From positions 117,799 to 181,798 of the forward strand of contig NZ_JABBFX010000006.1 of NCBI RefSeq assembly GCF_012927085.1: a DNA stretch of 64,000 nucleotides. The letters run 5' to 3'. The position numbers were made by a program, and so were the translations under genes. The DNA is from Ramlibacter agri. GTDB lineage: Bacteria; Pseudomonadota; Gammaproteobacteria; Burkholderiales; Burkholderiaceae_C. Below, piece by piece: positions 8,510 to 19,434 of the stretch. Each line of letters begins with the position of its first letter. Position 1 is the first letter of the stretch. Under the pieces are notes generated by a model. The model was not told the origin of the DNA and did no database searches. It saw only the letters and a list, made by a program, of their open reading frames with translations.

Positions 8510-9661
8510 ATGTCCATCTCCCTCGATGAAATGAAGAAGGCGACCCAGCTCACCCGTGAAGGCCGGCTGCTGGAAGCCACCCGCATCCTGCGGCGGGCCC
8601 TGGAGGTGCCGGCAGAAGCGCCAGCCCAGGCCCCCACGGAAGGCGCGCGCGGGACGCGCCAGCGTGGCGAGAAGATCACGGACGTGGCGTTCCGGGAGCT
8701 GCCTGCGCAGACGCACGAGAGGCCGCGCAGCCTCGTGCCGTACCTCGACCGCGCGGGAGCCCCGCAAGGAAACTTCAGGCCGGCGACGTTCGAGGCGCAC
8801 CGATTCGCCTCGAACCGTCGGACCTACGCATACCGGCTCTACCTGCCACCAAGGACAGACGACAGGCTGCTGCCGGTGATCGTCATGCTGCACGGGTGCA
8901 CGCAGGACGCCGCCGATTTCGCCACGGGCACGGCGATGAACGAGCTGGCGGCACAGCGCGGATGCATCGTCGTCTACCCCGAGCAGCTGGCACGCTCGAA
9001 CCGCATGCGCTGCTGGAACTGGTTCGAACCATCGCACCAGCAACTCGGGCGCGGCGAGCCGGCGATGATCGCAGGGCTCGCGGCCGACGTGGTGCAGCGA
9101 TGCCAGGGCGATCCGCGGCGCGTGTATGTGGCCGGGTTGTCCGCGGGCGGCGCCATGGCGGCGCTCGTTGCGCAGCTCTATCCGGACACGTTCGCCGCAG
9201 TGGGGGTGCACTCGGGCCTGCCCGCGGGCGCCGCGAGGGACGTCCCCTCCGCCCATGCGGCGATGCGCAGGCCGGCACGCACGGCGGCGACCGGCGCCAC
9301 ATCGGCAGCCGTCGTCCCCACGATCGTGTTCCATGGCGGTTCGGACCGCACCGTGCATCCGGACAATGGCCGCCGGCTCATCGCCGAGGCGCTTGCGCGT
9401 GCGAGTTCCTCGGGCATCCCATTGCTGCCGCGGGAGCAGACCGTCACGGTAGCCGGCCGCACCGTGCGCCGCACCGCCTACCACGACCCGCTGGGCGTGC
9501 CTCGCATCGAGCACTGGGACCTCCCCGGCGGCTCACACGCCTGGTCGGGCGGGCGCGCGGCCGGGACGTTTACCGACCCTTCGGGCCCGAGCGCATCCGC
9601 CGCCATGATCGACTTCTTCCTCGCGCAACAGCTGCCGCCGGACGCGCCACCGCCGACCTGA
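8510..9661 (+). CDS. PHB-depolymerase-family esterase
   Basis: A 383-residue alpha/beta hydrolase of the esterase_phb / LpqC type, acting on polyhydroxybutyrate oligomers or other esters such as feruloyl or acetyl groups. The triad is visible: Ser211 in GLSAGG, Asp279 in GGSDRT and His343 in GGSHAW; MLHGCTQ (126-132) supplies the oxyanion region. The N-terminal 55 residues are a helical, charged stretch beginning MSISLDEMKKATQLTREGRL, also found in intracellular relatives; there is no signal peptide. The ATG at 8510 is preceded by AAGGAACGTG. It stands between two related soluble kinases, which suggests but does not prove common regulation. Confidence 0.88.
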   Translation: MSISLDEMKKATQLTREGRLLEATRILRRALEVPAEAPAQAPTEGARGTRQRGEKITDVAFRELPAQTHERPRSLVPYLDRAGAPQGNFRPATFEAHRFASNRRTYAYRLYLPPRTDDRLLPVIVMLHGCTQDAADFATGTAMNELAAQRGCIVVYPEQLARSNRMRCWNWFEPSHQQLGRGEPAMIAGLAADVVQRCQGDPRRVYVAGLSAGGAMAALVAQLYPDTFAAVGVHSGLPAGAARDVPSAHAAMRRPARTAATGATSAAVVPTIVFHGGSDRTVHPDNGRRLIAEALARASSSGIPLLPREQTVTVAGRTVRRTAYHDPLGVPRIEHWDLPGGSHAWSGGRAAGTFTDPSGPSASAAMIDFFLAQQLPPDAPPPT

Positions 9662-9703
9662 GAGACGATTCGATGGCCTGCGCCTGCCCAGGAAGCTGCG
9701 AGC

Positions 9704-9868
9704 CTATTTCCTCGTGCCGCGGTTCCGGAACAGGGGCCGAAGCGCCACGAAGACCGCCGCGGCACCCACGGCGGCGCCGGCGCCGGGGCGCCAGAGCACG
9801 CCGAGCGCAAAAGCGATCGACGCCAGCGCGATTGCAAGGCTCAAATGCTTTTCCCAGGGGCGGTTCAT
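9704..9868 (-). CDS. Small two-helix membrane protein, hypothetical
   Basis: A 54-residue frame beginning MNRPWEKHLSLAIALASIAF, with two hydrophobic segments (about residues 8-26 and 29-45) joined by a short RPGAG turn and a basic tail, RNRGTRK. Topology and charge pattern are those of a real small inner-membrane protein. No ribosome binding site is obvious. It lies downstream of the second kinase on the same strand, separated by 53 bases, so co-transcription is possible. Confidence 0.55.
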   Translation of the reverse strand: MNRPWEKHLSLAIALASIAFALGVLWRPGAGAAVGAAAVFVALRPLFRNRGTRK

Positions 9869-9921
9869 GCGGGAAGGGTCTTTGCGCTCTGTCGGGCATG
9901 GACGGGCCGACCAGGAGTCTC

Positions 9922-11097
9922 CTAGTTCGCGTCGTCGGTCGGCTCGGACGTGCCTGCCACCGCGCCGGGGCGTGCGTGGCGGGCCAGGCGGATCGTGAAC
10001 ACGCAACCGCTGCCGGGCACGTTCCGCACTGTCAGGTTGCCTCCGGCGCCCTCCACGTTCGCCCGCGCGATGCACAGCCCCAGGCCCAGACCGCTCTTGT
10101 CCTGCGGCCCGCGGGAAAACGGCCGGAACATGGACTCCGAAAAGCCGGGAGCCAGACCTCCGCAGTGGTCCGCAACTTCGATCAGAACGCCGCCGTCATC
10201 GCTCGCGAACGCGTTCAGGGAGACTTCCGTCTGCGGGCGGGTGAACTTGAAGGCGTTCTGCAGCAGGTTCATCAGCGCGCCCATGAGAATCTGGCGTTCC
10301 CCCTCGACTTCGAGTCCGGGGTCGATCTCCCTCACCGTGAACGAACAGCCTCGCGCATCGGCGTCCAGCATGGCCGCACTTCCAGCATCGGCTATGAACT
10401 CCGCGACGAAGAAGACAACTGGCTCCCGCGAAAGATGCGCGTCAACGCGAACCTCGTCGAGCGCATGCTTCACGAGGGCCGCCAGCGCTTCCAGGCTGCG
10501 CTTCAACACTCCGCCCGTTGCTCCCGTGACGGGCAACTGGCCGCTTTCGAGCGCCGTGAAGGCAAGCCTGCCGCTCAGCAACGAGTTTCGAAGCTCGTGC
10601 AGAAGGAAACCGAGCCGCTCGTTCGACTCCGTTGCGGCCCGGAGGGACTGGGCAGCATCGCGCTGGGCGCTGAAGGCCGTCACGGCGTCGGCAATAGCGT
10701 TGTCCAGGCAGCGGTTGAGGGTCCGGAATTCGCCGACGCTGAAAGGCGCATCCCGCTCCACGGCAAGATCCGTGATGGCCTGGCACAGGTCTCCGTAGTC
10801 GTGGACGACCTGGTCCACCGTGTACCCGAGCTCCAGCAGTTGCCTTCCATGCAAGGCGGCAGCGGCGCCCATCTCGGAGGGATCGCTCGACCAGCCACCC
10901 GAGGCACCGGAAATCCTGAGACTCTCGGCGGGGCGGTCCGCCTTCTCTGCTTCCAGGGTCCGGATCAACTGATCCAGGAACATGGGAACACCGTTCTTCA
11001 GTTGCTCCGGAGTGGCGGCACGAAGCGGGCGCTGGGCGACCTTTGCCTTGCAGCTTTCGCAGAGTTGCTCGCGGTTGTGGATGAGGAATTCTTCCAT
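9922..11097 (-). CDS. Second soluble sensor histidine kinase
   Basis: A 391-residue kinase with no membrane segment. The helical N-terminus (residues 1-150, with an HGRQLLELGYTVDQVVHDYG segment at 83-102) matches the RsbRD-like region of the kinase at 7165-8319. The phospho-acceptor is His167 in LLHELRNSL; the N box is NLLQNAFKF (277-285), G1 is DHCGG (310-314) and G2 is GLGLGLCIAR. The start MEEFLIHNRE is preferred; the frame continues upstream to 11193 with poor composition. Cys13 and Cys16 form a CESC pair that could bind a metal or sense redox (inference). No adjacent response regulator. Confidence 0.85.
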   Translation of the reverse strand: MEEFLIHNREQLCESCKAKVAQRPLRAATPEQLKNGVPMFLDQLIRTLEAEKADRPAESLRISGASGGWSSDPSEMGAAAALHGRQLLELGYTVDQVVHDYGDLCQAITDLAVERDAPFSVGEFRTLNRCLDNAIADAVTAFSAQRDAAQSLRAATESNERLGFLLHELRNSLLSGRLAFTALESGQLPVTGATGGVLKRSLEALAALVKHALDEVRVDAHLSREPVVFFVAEFIADAGSAAMLDADARGCSFTVREIDPGLEVEGERQILMGALMNLLQNAFKFTRPQTEVSLNAFASDDGGVLIEVADHCGGLAPGFSESMFRPFSRGPQDKSGLGLGLCIARANVEGAGGNLTVRNVPGSGCVFTIRLARHARPGAVAGTSEPTDDAN

Positions 11098-11235
11098 GGT
11101 GAGTTCCACGCCCGACTGGATCCACCGGACGGCTGACGCCAGTGTGCGCCTTTTCCCACCGCTGAGCGCGTGCCGGCCCCCTGCGCCCTGCAACGCATTC
11201 CGTTGCCGGTGGCCTCGGTACCGCCGGGGCGACGC

Positions 11236-12039
11236 TCACAGGAGCCATTCGTACTGGATCGTGAGCGGAGCATGGTCGCTGAAACGCGCGGCCTTGTAGA
11301 TGTCGGCTGTCCGCGCAGTGCGCGCGAGCCCTGCGGTCGCGATCTGGTAGTCCAGCCGCCAGCCCACGTTCTTGGCGTAGGCCTGGCCGCGGTTGCTCCA
11401 CCACGTGTAGCAGGCGTCGGTGGTGTCCGGCTGCAGGCGACGATAAACGTCGACCAGGCCCGTTTCGGATAACAGTTTTGTCATCCAGGCCCGTTCCTCG
11501 GGCAGGAAACCACTGTTCTTCTGGTTGCCCTTCCAGTTCTTCAGGTCCTGCTGCTGGTGGGCGATGTTGATGTCGCCGCACAGCACGAATTCACGGTTCT
11601 TCTTGAGGGCGATCAGGTACGGGTCGAACTCGTCCAGGAAGCGGAACTTGGCCGCCTGCCGCTCCTCGCCGGACGAGCCGCTGGGGAAATAGCAGCTGAT
11701 GATCGACAACTTTCGTGCCGGCGTGTCGAAGCGCAGCTCCACGTAACGGCCTTCGGCGTCGAACTCGCCCGAGCCGAAGCCGACGATCACGTCGCTGGGC
11801 TCGTGCTTCGTGAAGGCGCCGACCCCGGAATAACCCTTCTTCTCGGCGAAGTGGAAGTGGCCCTTCAGGCCGGCCAGGACGTCGTGCTTGCCCTGCACGT
11901 CGGCCGCCTGCGCCTTGACTTCCTGCACGCAAATACAATCGGGTTGCGTCTTGTGAAGCCAGCCTTCGACGCCCTTGCTGGCCGCCGAGCGGATGCCGTT
12001 GAGGTTCAGGCTGGTGAGTTTGAACAAGGATTTTCCCAT
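11236..12039 (-). CDS. xthA: Exodeoxyribonuclease III
   Basis: Mg2+-dependent AP endonuclease and 3'-5' exonuclease of base excision repair, about 265 residues. Visible motifs: LNLNGIRSA with the metal-ligand Asn, CVQEVKAQ with the catalytic Glu, CGDINIAH with Asp/Asn, and the terminal FSDHAPL with the Asp-His pair. Two starts are possible. The ATG at 12039 shares bases with the pyrE ATG on the other strand (CATG palindrome). A TTG at 12027 gives the family's usual N-terminus, [11 protein letters not shown], with GGGAAAA just upstream, and may be the true start. A diverged 3' remnant of a homologous gene lies at 4116-4250. Confidence 0.95.
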   Translation of the reverse strand: MGKSLFKLTSLNLNGIRSAASKGVEGWLHKTQPDCICVQEVKAQAADVQGKHDVLAGLKGHFHFAEKKGYSGVGAFTKHEPSDVIVGFGSGEFDAEGRYVELRFDTPARKLSIISCYFPSGSSGEERQAAKFRFLDEFDPYLIALKKNREFVLCGDINIAHQQQDLKNWKGNQKNSGFLPEERAWMTKLLSETGLVDVYRRLQPDTTDACYTWWSNRGQAYAKNVGWRLDYQIATAGLARTARTADIYKAARFSDHAPLTIQYEWLL

Positions 12040-12715
12040 GGTGAAGGATGGCAGCCAGGACGCCCTGGCGCAGGAATTCGTTGGCTTCGCGGTGGAGGCC
12101 GGGGTGCTGCGCTTCGGCGAATTCAAGACCAAGGCAGGCCGGCTTTCGCCCTATTTCTTCAACGCCGGCCTGTTCGACGACGGCGCCAAGCTCGGGCGGC
12201 TGGCCCGATTCTATGCACAGCGCATCCTGGCGTCCGGCATCGAGTTCGACATGCTGTTCGGCCCGGCCTACAAGGGCATCCCGCTGGCCGCGACCGTCGC
12301 CGTCGAACTGGCCCGCCTGGGCCGCAATGTTCCGTTCGCCTACAACCGCAAGGAAGCCAAGGACCACGGCGAAGGCGGCACCCTGGTCGGCGCGCCGGTG
12401 CAAGGCAAGGTGCTGATCGTCGACGACGTCATGTCCGCCGGCACGGCCGCCCGCGAGTCCATCGCCTTGATCCAGGCCGCGGGCGCCACGCCGCATGCCG
12501 TGGCCATCGCACTGGACCGGCAGGAGAAGGCGACCGAGAACGGGCAGGACGTGCCCTGGTCCGCCGTGCAATATGTCCGTGAAAGATTGGGCATGCAGGT
12601 CTGCACCATCGCGAAGCTGGAAGACCTGCTGGCCTACCTGGGGGCCAACGGCGCGGAACTGGGCACGCATCATGCAAAGGTGCTGGCATACCGGGACCGT
12701 TACGGGGCCGGCTGA
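12038..12715 (+). CDS. pyrE: Orotate phosphoribosyltransferase
   Basis: Converts orotate and PRPP to orotidine 5'-monophosphate in de novo pyrimidine synthesis; 225 residues, the normal length. The PRPP-binding motif [13 protein letters not shown] spans 125-137, and the flexible catalytic loop with Lys-rich [13 protein letters not shown] spans 102-114. Ribosome binding site AAGGA sits eight bases before the ATG. The start codon overlaps the exoIII ATG on the opposite strand, so each gene's leader lies in the other's coding region. A DUF4124 gene follows 19 bases after the stop and is probably co-transcribed. Confidence 0.97.
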   Translation: MVKDGSQDALAQEFVGFAVEAGVLRFGEFKTKAGRLSPYFFNAGLFDDGAKLGRLARFYAQRILASGIEFDMLFGPAYKGIPLAATVAVELARLGRNVPFAYNRKEAKDHGEGGTLVGAPVQGKVLIVDDVMSAGTAARESIALIQAAGATPHAVAIALDRQEKATENGQDVPWSAVQYVRERLGMQVCTIAKLEDLLAYLGANGAELGTHHAKVLAYRDRYGAG

Positions 12716-12734
12716 AGCAAGGGGGAGAACGTCG

Positions 12735-13394
12735 ATGGGTGCTTGGAAGCAGGCCGCGCTGGCGGCCGGACTGGTTGCGGTGCTGGGCGCGGCCCACGCC
12801 CAGGGCATCTACACCTGCATCGACGCGAAGGGCAAGCGGATCACGTCGGACCGCTACATCGCCGACTGCAGCGACCGGGAGCAGAAGCTGCTGAACAACT
12901 CGGGCACGGTCCGCCAGGTCGTGCCGCCCACGTGGACGAACGAGGAGCGGGAAGCGCGCGAGGCGCAGGAGCGCAAGAAGGCCGACGAGCTGCAGCGCCA
13001 AGCCGAGGAAAAGCGCGTGTTGCGCGCACTGGCCCTGCGCTACCCGAATCGGGGCATCCACGACGGCGAACGCGCGAAGGCGCTGCGTTCCATCGACGAG
13101 GCGACCCAGGTGGCCGAGCAGCGCGTGACCACGCTGCAGAAGGAGCGCACGCAGCTGCTGCAGGAGAAGGAGTTCTACAACAAGAACCCCTCCAAGATGC
13201 CGGGCCTGCTGCGGCGCCAGCTGGAGGAGAACGACAGCCAGACCGCTTCGCAGCGGCGCTTCATTGCCGGCCAGGACGAAGAAAAAGCGCGCGTGAACGC
13301 GCGCTTCGACGATGAACTGGCCAAGCTGAAACCCGTGTGGGCCGCGCAGGCCGGGGTCGCGGCAGCGGCGAGTTCGACGCCGGCGAAACCCTGA
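12735..13394 (+). CDS. DUF4124-domain periplasmic protein
   Basis: A 219-residue exported protein. Residues 1-22 are a signal peptide ending in AAHA before QGIYTCIDAKGKR, the start of a DUF4124 module, whose two conserved cysteines (here in YTCID and ADCSD) probably form a disulfide. Residues 70-200 are highly charged and helical (EREAREAQERKKADELQRQ), likely coiled coil. Function is unknown for the family; it is common in Burkholderiales envelopes. The start follows GGGGGAG by seven bases. It converges on gatB. Confidence 0.8.
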   Translation: MGAWKQAALAAGLVAVLGAAHAQGIYTCIDAKGKRITSDRYIADCSDREQKLLNNSGTVRQVVPPTWTNEEREAREAQERKKADELQRQAEEKRVLRALALRYPNRGIHDGERAKALRSIDEATQVAEQRVTTLQKERTQLLQEKEFYNKNPSKMPGLLRRQLEENDSQTASQRRFIAGQDEEKARVNARFDDELAKLKPVWAAQAGVAAAASSTPAKP

Positions 13395-13417
13395 CGCCGT
13401 CGCGGCTGCAGCCGTGC

Positions 13418-13443
13418 AGGGTGCACAGCTTCGCTGCGCACCG
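13418..13443. repeat. Extragenic palindrome, GGTGC..GCACC type
   Basis: GGTGCACAGC-TTC-GCTGCGCACC, a 10-bp hairpin with one mismatch, between the convergent DUF4124 and gatB genes. The same unit occurs twice in inverted order at 21606-21676, which marks a dispersed repeat family in this genome. It may also help to terminate transcription. Confidence 0.65.
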
Positions 13444-13448
13444 CCCGC

Positions 13449-14894
13449 TCAGGCCCCTAGCTTCTTCCGCAGCATGTCGCCGACCTGCTGCGGGTTCGCC
13501 TTGCCCTTGCTCGCCTTCATGGCCTGGCCCACGAGGGCGTTGAAGGCCTTGTCCTTGCCGGCGCGGACCTGTTCGACGTTGGCGGCGTTGGCGGCGATCA
13601 CCTCGTCGATGATCTTCTCCAGCGCGCCGCTGTCGTTCATCTGCTTCAGGCCCTTGGCCTCGATGACCGCATCGACCTCGCTCCCCTCGCCATTCCACAG
13701 CGCATCGAACACCTGGCGCGCGGCGTTGTTCGATACCGTGCCGTCCTGGATGCGCTGGATCAGCTTGCCCAGGGTGGCGGCCTGCACCGGCGCCTGCTCG
13801 ATGGCGATGTCGGCGGCATTCAGTCGCTTCGACACCTCGCCCATGATCCAGTTGCTGGCCAGCTTCGCCTGGCCGCTGGCCTTCGCGGCTTCCTCGAAGT
13901 AGCTGCCCATCGCCTTGCTCTGCGTCAGCGTCGTGGCGTCATATTCGGGCAGGCCGAAGTCGGCGACGAAGCGCGCCGCCATCACGCGCGGCAGCTCCGG
14001 CATCTCGCCCTTCACCCGCTCGACCCAGTCGGAAGCGATCACCAGCGGCGGCAGGTCCGGGTCCGGGAAGTAGCGGTAGTCGGCCGCGTCTTCCTTGGTT
14101 CGCATCGCTCGCGTCTCGCCCGTGTCGGGATCGAACAGCACCGTGGCCTGCACGATCTCGTGGCCATCCTCGATCTGCTCGATCTGCCAGCGCACCTCGA
14201 AGTCGATGGCTTCCTTCATGAACTTGAAGGAGTTCAGGTTCTTGATCTCGCGCCGCGTGCCATAAGGCGAGCCGGGCTTGCGCACCGACACGTTGGCGTC
14301 GCAGCGGAAGCTGCCTTCCTGCATGTTGCCGTCACAGATGCCGATCCAGGTGACGATCTTGTGCAGTTCCTTCGCGTACGCCACCGCCTCGTCGGACGAG
14401 CGCATGTCGGGCTCTGTCACGATCTCCAGCAGCGGCGTGCCGGCGCGGTTCAGGTCGATGCCGGACTGGCCGATGAAGTCCTCGTGCAGCGATTTGCCCG
14501 CGTCTTCCTCGAGGTGGGCGCGCACCAGGCGCACCGACTTCTTCTCGTCGCCCAGGTAGAACTCCACGTTGCCGCCCTGCACCACCGGGATCTCGAACTG
14601 CGAGATCTGGTAGCCCTTGGGCAGGTCCGGGTAGAAGTAGTTCTTGCGCGCGAAGATGCTGCGCGGCGCCACGTGCGCGCCGATCGCCAGGCCGAAGCGG
14701 ATGGCGCGTTCGACCGCGCCCTTGTTCATCACGGGCAAGGTGCCGGGCAGCGCCAGGTCCACCGGCGAAGCCTGCGTGTTGGGCTCGGCGCCGAACTGCG
14801 TCGGCGCGCGGCTGAAGATCTTGCTGTCGGTGGACAGCTGGGTGTGCGTCTCGAAGCCGATGACGACTTCGTAGCCTTGGACGAGCTTGCTCAT
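13449..14894 (-). CDS. gatB: Asp-tRNA(Asn)/Glu-tRNA(Gln) amidotransferase subunit B
   Basis: The 481-residue subunit that activates the misacylated Glu-tRNA(Gln) or Asp-tRNA(Asn) by phosphorylation so GatA-derived ammonia can convert it to the correct amide. The N-terminal catalytic core has the signature [15 protein letters not shown] and LALPGTLPV. The C-terminal GatB/YqeY tRNA-binding helical domain ends in [18 protein letters not shown]. Length is normal. Its ATG abuts the gatA stop with no gap. Last gene of the gatC-gatA-gatB operon. Confidence 0.98.
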   Translation of the reverse strand: MSKLVQGYEVVIGFETHTQLSTDSKIFSRAPTQFGAEPNTQASPVDLALPGTLPVMNKGAVERAIRFGLAIGAHVAPRSIFARKNYFYPDLPKGYQISQFEIPVVQGGNVEFYLGDEKKSVRLVRAHLEEDAGKSLHEDFIGQSGIDLNRAGTPLLEIVTEPDMRSSDEAVAYAKELHKIVTWIGICDGNMQEGSFRCDANVSVRKPGSPYGTRREIKNLNSFKFMKEAIDFEVRWQIEQIEDGHEIVQATVLFDPDTGETRAMRTKEDAADYRYFPDPDLPPLVIASDWVERVKGEMPELPRVMAARFVADFGLPEYDATTLTQSKAMGSYFEEAAKASGQAKLASNWIMGEVSKRLNAADIAIEQAPVQAATLGKLIQRIQDGTVSNNAARQVFDALWNGEGSEVDAVIEAKGLKQMNDSGALEKIIDEVIAANAANVEQVRAGKDKAFNALVGQAMKASKGKANPQQVGDMLRKKLGA

Positions 14895-16354
<1,460 letters not shown>

Positions 16355-16358
<4 letters not shown>

Positions 16359-16654
16359 TCGATCACCTTTGGCACCAGGAACAAGCCGCGTTCGATGGCG
16401 GGCGCGCTTTGCTGGTTGGCTTCGCGGTCGATGGCGGGGTTCGCCACGTCCTCGCGCAGCCGCAGTGCGACTTCCTGCACGGTTGCCACCGGATGCGGCA
16501 ACGGTTCGACACCGGTGGTGTCGACGGCGCGCATCTTTTCCACGATGTCGAAGAAGCCGTTGATCTGGGAGAGCATGCGCTCGCTCTCCTGCGGAGTCAG
16601 CTCCAGCCGTGCTAAGTTCGCGATCCGGCTGATGTCTTGGGAATTCAGGGACAT
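16355..16654 (-). CDS. gatC: Asp-tRNA(Asn)/Glu-tRNA(Gln) amidotransferase subunit C
   Basis: A 99-residue subunit that wraps GatA and GatB together and stabilises the GatCAB complex. It shows the expected start, [19 protein letters not shown], a central [19 protein letters not shown] segment and the late conserved REDV. First gene of the operon, divergent from mreB across 173 bases. Confidence 0.96.
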
Positions 16655-16692
16655 GGTTCGTGGCGGGCGGCCTGCGCCCTAACAAGGTGTAA

Positions 16693-17868
<1,176 letters not shown>

Positions 17869-17871
<3 letters not shown>

Positions 17872-17972
17872 CGGAATGACGCGCTTCGCGCGTCATGACA
17901 CGCCGGCTGCGGCTGGCATGACAATACGATCCATGTCATTTCGTCATTGAGCGAAGCGAAGTCATTCCGTCA
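17869..17972. repeat. Long inverted repeat spanning mreB stop and mreC start
   Basis: Arm 1 (17869-17889) contains the mreB TGA; arm 2 (17951-17972) ends at the mreC ATG. The arms match over TGACGGAATGAC and CGCTTCGC with a one- to two-base irregularity. Inside lies a second perfect 8-bp hairpin with TTC loop (17877-17895). The composition is that of an inserted extragenic palindromic element. Confidence 0.7.
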
Positions 17973-18919
17973 TGCCTCTCGGCACCCTCGACCGAACCCC
18001 ACCGCCGTTTTTCAAGCAGGGCCCGTCAGCGCTTTCCAAGCTGATGGTGTGCAGCGCACTGGCGCTGTTCCTGATGGTCGCGGACGCCCGCTTCAAGATC
18101 ACGCAGCCGGTGCGGTCCGCGGTCGCCCTCGTGGTGTTCCCGGCGCAGTGGCTGGCCATGCGGCCGGTGCTGGCCGTGCGCTATGTCGGCGACTACTTCT
18201 CCGGGCTGCACCAGGCCAAGGTCGATGAAGAGGAAGCCCGGCGCAAGCTGATCCTGCAGGCGCAGCGCGCCAACCAGGTGGAGCAGCTCACCATCGAGAA
18301 CGCGCAACTGCGCAAGCTCCTGGGCCTGCGCGAGCGCCTGACCACGCCCTCCACCGCGGCCGAAGTGCTCTATGACGCCGCCGATCCGTACACCCGCAAG
18401 GTGATCATCGACAAGGGCGTGATGGCCGGCATCGAGGCCGGTTCGCCGGTGATCGACGAATCCGGCGTCCTGGGCCAGGTGACGCGGGTGCATCCCCTGA
18501 TCAGCGAAGTGACGCTGGTGACCGACCGCGAACAGGCGGTGCCGATCATCAACACCCGCACCGGCGCCCGCGGCATCGCTTACGGCGACGCCGGCGCGCA
18601 TGGCAGCGGCGGCCTGGAACTGCGCTACATGGCCGCCAACGCGGACGTGCAGGAGGGCGACCTGCTCACCACCAGCGGCGTGGACGGCGTCTACCCGCCC
18701 GGCATCCCGGTGGGCAAGGTGCAGAAGGTGGAGCGGCGGCCCGATTCGGCTTTCGCCCGCATCTCCTGCCAGCCGCAGGCGCTGGTAGATGGCGCGCGGC
18801 ACGTGATGGTGCTGAAGCCCTTGCTGAACCAGATCCCGCCGCGGCCGCAGCCCGAGGACGCCCCGCCGACGGCGCCGGGCAAGCGCAGCGCGCTGCAAAA
18901 GGGAGCCGCCAAGCCATGA
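17972..18919 (+). CDS. mreC: Rod shape-determining protein MreC
   Basis: A 315-residue bitopic inner-membrane protein that links MreB to PBP2 and activates it. A short cytoplasmic N-terminus precedes one membrane helix (about 22-40), then a coiled coil (about 75-115, with QVEQLTIENAQLRKLLGLRE) and the two beta-barrel domains, including VIIDKGVMAGIEAGSPVID and the late GIPVGKVQKVERRPD. The C-terminus is a 40-residue Pro/Lys-rich tail. Separated from mreB by an unusual palindromic spacer of 100 bases, and overlapping mreD by ATGA. Confidence 0.96.
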   Translation: MPLGTLDRTPPPFFKQGPSALSKLMVCSALALFLMVADARFKITQPVRSAVALVVFPAQWLAMRPVLAVRYVGDYFSGLHQAKVDEEEARRKLILQAQRANQVEQLTIENAQLRKLLGLRERLTTPSTAAEVLYDAADPYTRKVIIDKGVMAGIEAGSPVIDESGVLGQVTRVHPLISEVTLVTDREQAVPIINTRTGARGIAYGDAGAHGSGGLELRYMAANADVQEGDLLTTSGVDGVYPPGIPVGKVQKVERRPDSAFARISCQPQALVDGARHVMVLKPLLNQIPPRPQPEDAPPTAPGKRSALQKGAAKP

Positions 18920-19434
18920 TCATGCGCCAGGGCCAGCAGCTGCTGCTGCCGGCCAACCCGCTCTTCATCTGGTTCAGCCTCATCGTGGCGATGATGCTGA
19001 ACATGCTGCCGGTGGGCCGCATCCCCTGGATGCCGGACTTCCTGGCGGTCGTCATCGTGTTCTGGAGCGTCCACCAGCCGCTGCGCGTGGGCGTGGTCGC
19101 CGCCTTCCTGTTCGGGCTGGCCATCGACGTCCACCAGGCCTCACTGCTGGGCCAGCATGCGCTGGCCTACACCACGCTGAGCTTCTTCGCGATCACCATC
19201 CACCGCCGGCTGCTGTGGTTCACGGTGCCGTCGCAGGCGCTGCAGGTGCTGCCGCTGTTCGTGGCCGCCCACGCGATCGAGATCGCCATCCGGATGCTGG
19301 CGGGCGGCAGCTACCCGGGCCCGACCCTGCTGCTGGCACCTGTGCTGGAAGCCGCACTTTGGCCGGTAGTGAGCGTGCTCTTACTCCTGCCGCAGCGCAG
19401 GGCACCGGATCCCGATGAAAATCGGCCGCTGTGA
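18916..19434 (+). CDS. mreD: Rod shape-determining protein MreD
   Basis: A 172-residue integral membrane protein with about five hydrophobic segments, part of the elongasome. Typical features are the N-terminal PANPLFIWFSLIVAMMLNML helix, PDFLAVVIVFWSVHQP and the GLAIDV(H)QASLLGQHALAY motif. Its start overlaps the mreC stop by four bases and its stop overlaps the mrdA GTG by four bases, so all three are translationally coupled. Confidence 0.95.
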   Translation: MIMRQGQQLLLPANPLFIWFSLIVAMMLNMLPVGRIPWMPDFLAVVIVFWSVHQPLRVGVVAAFLFGLAIDVHQASLLGQHALAYTTLSFFAITIHRRLLWFTVPSQALQVLPLFVAAHAIEIAIRMLAGGSYPGPTLLLAPVLEAALWPVVSVLLLLPQRRAPDPDENRPL

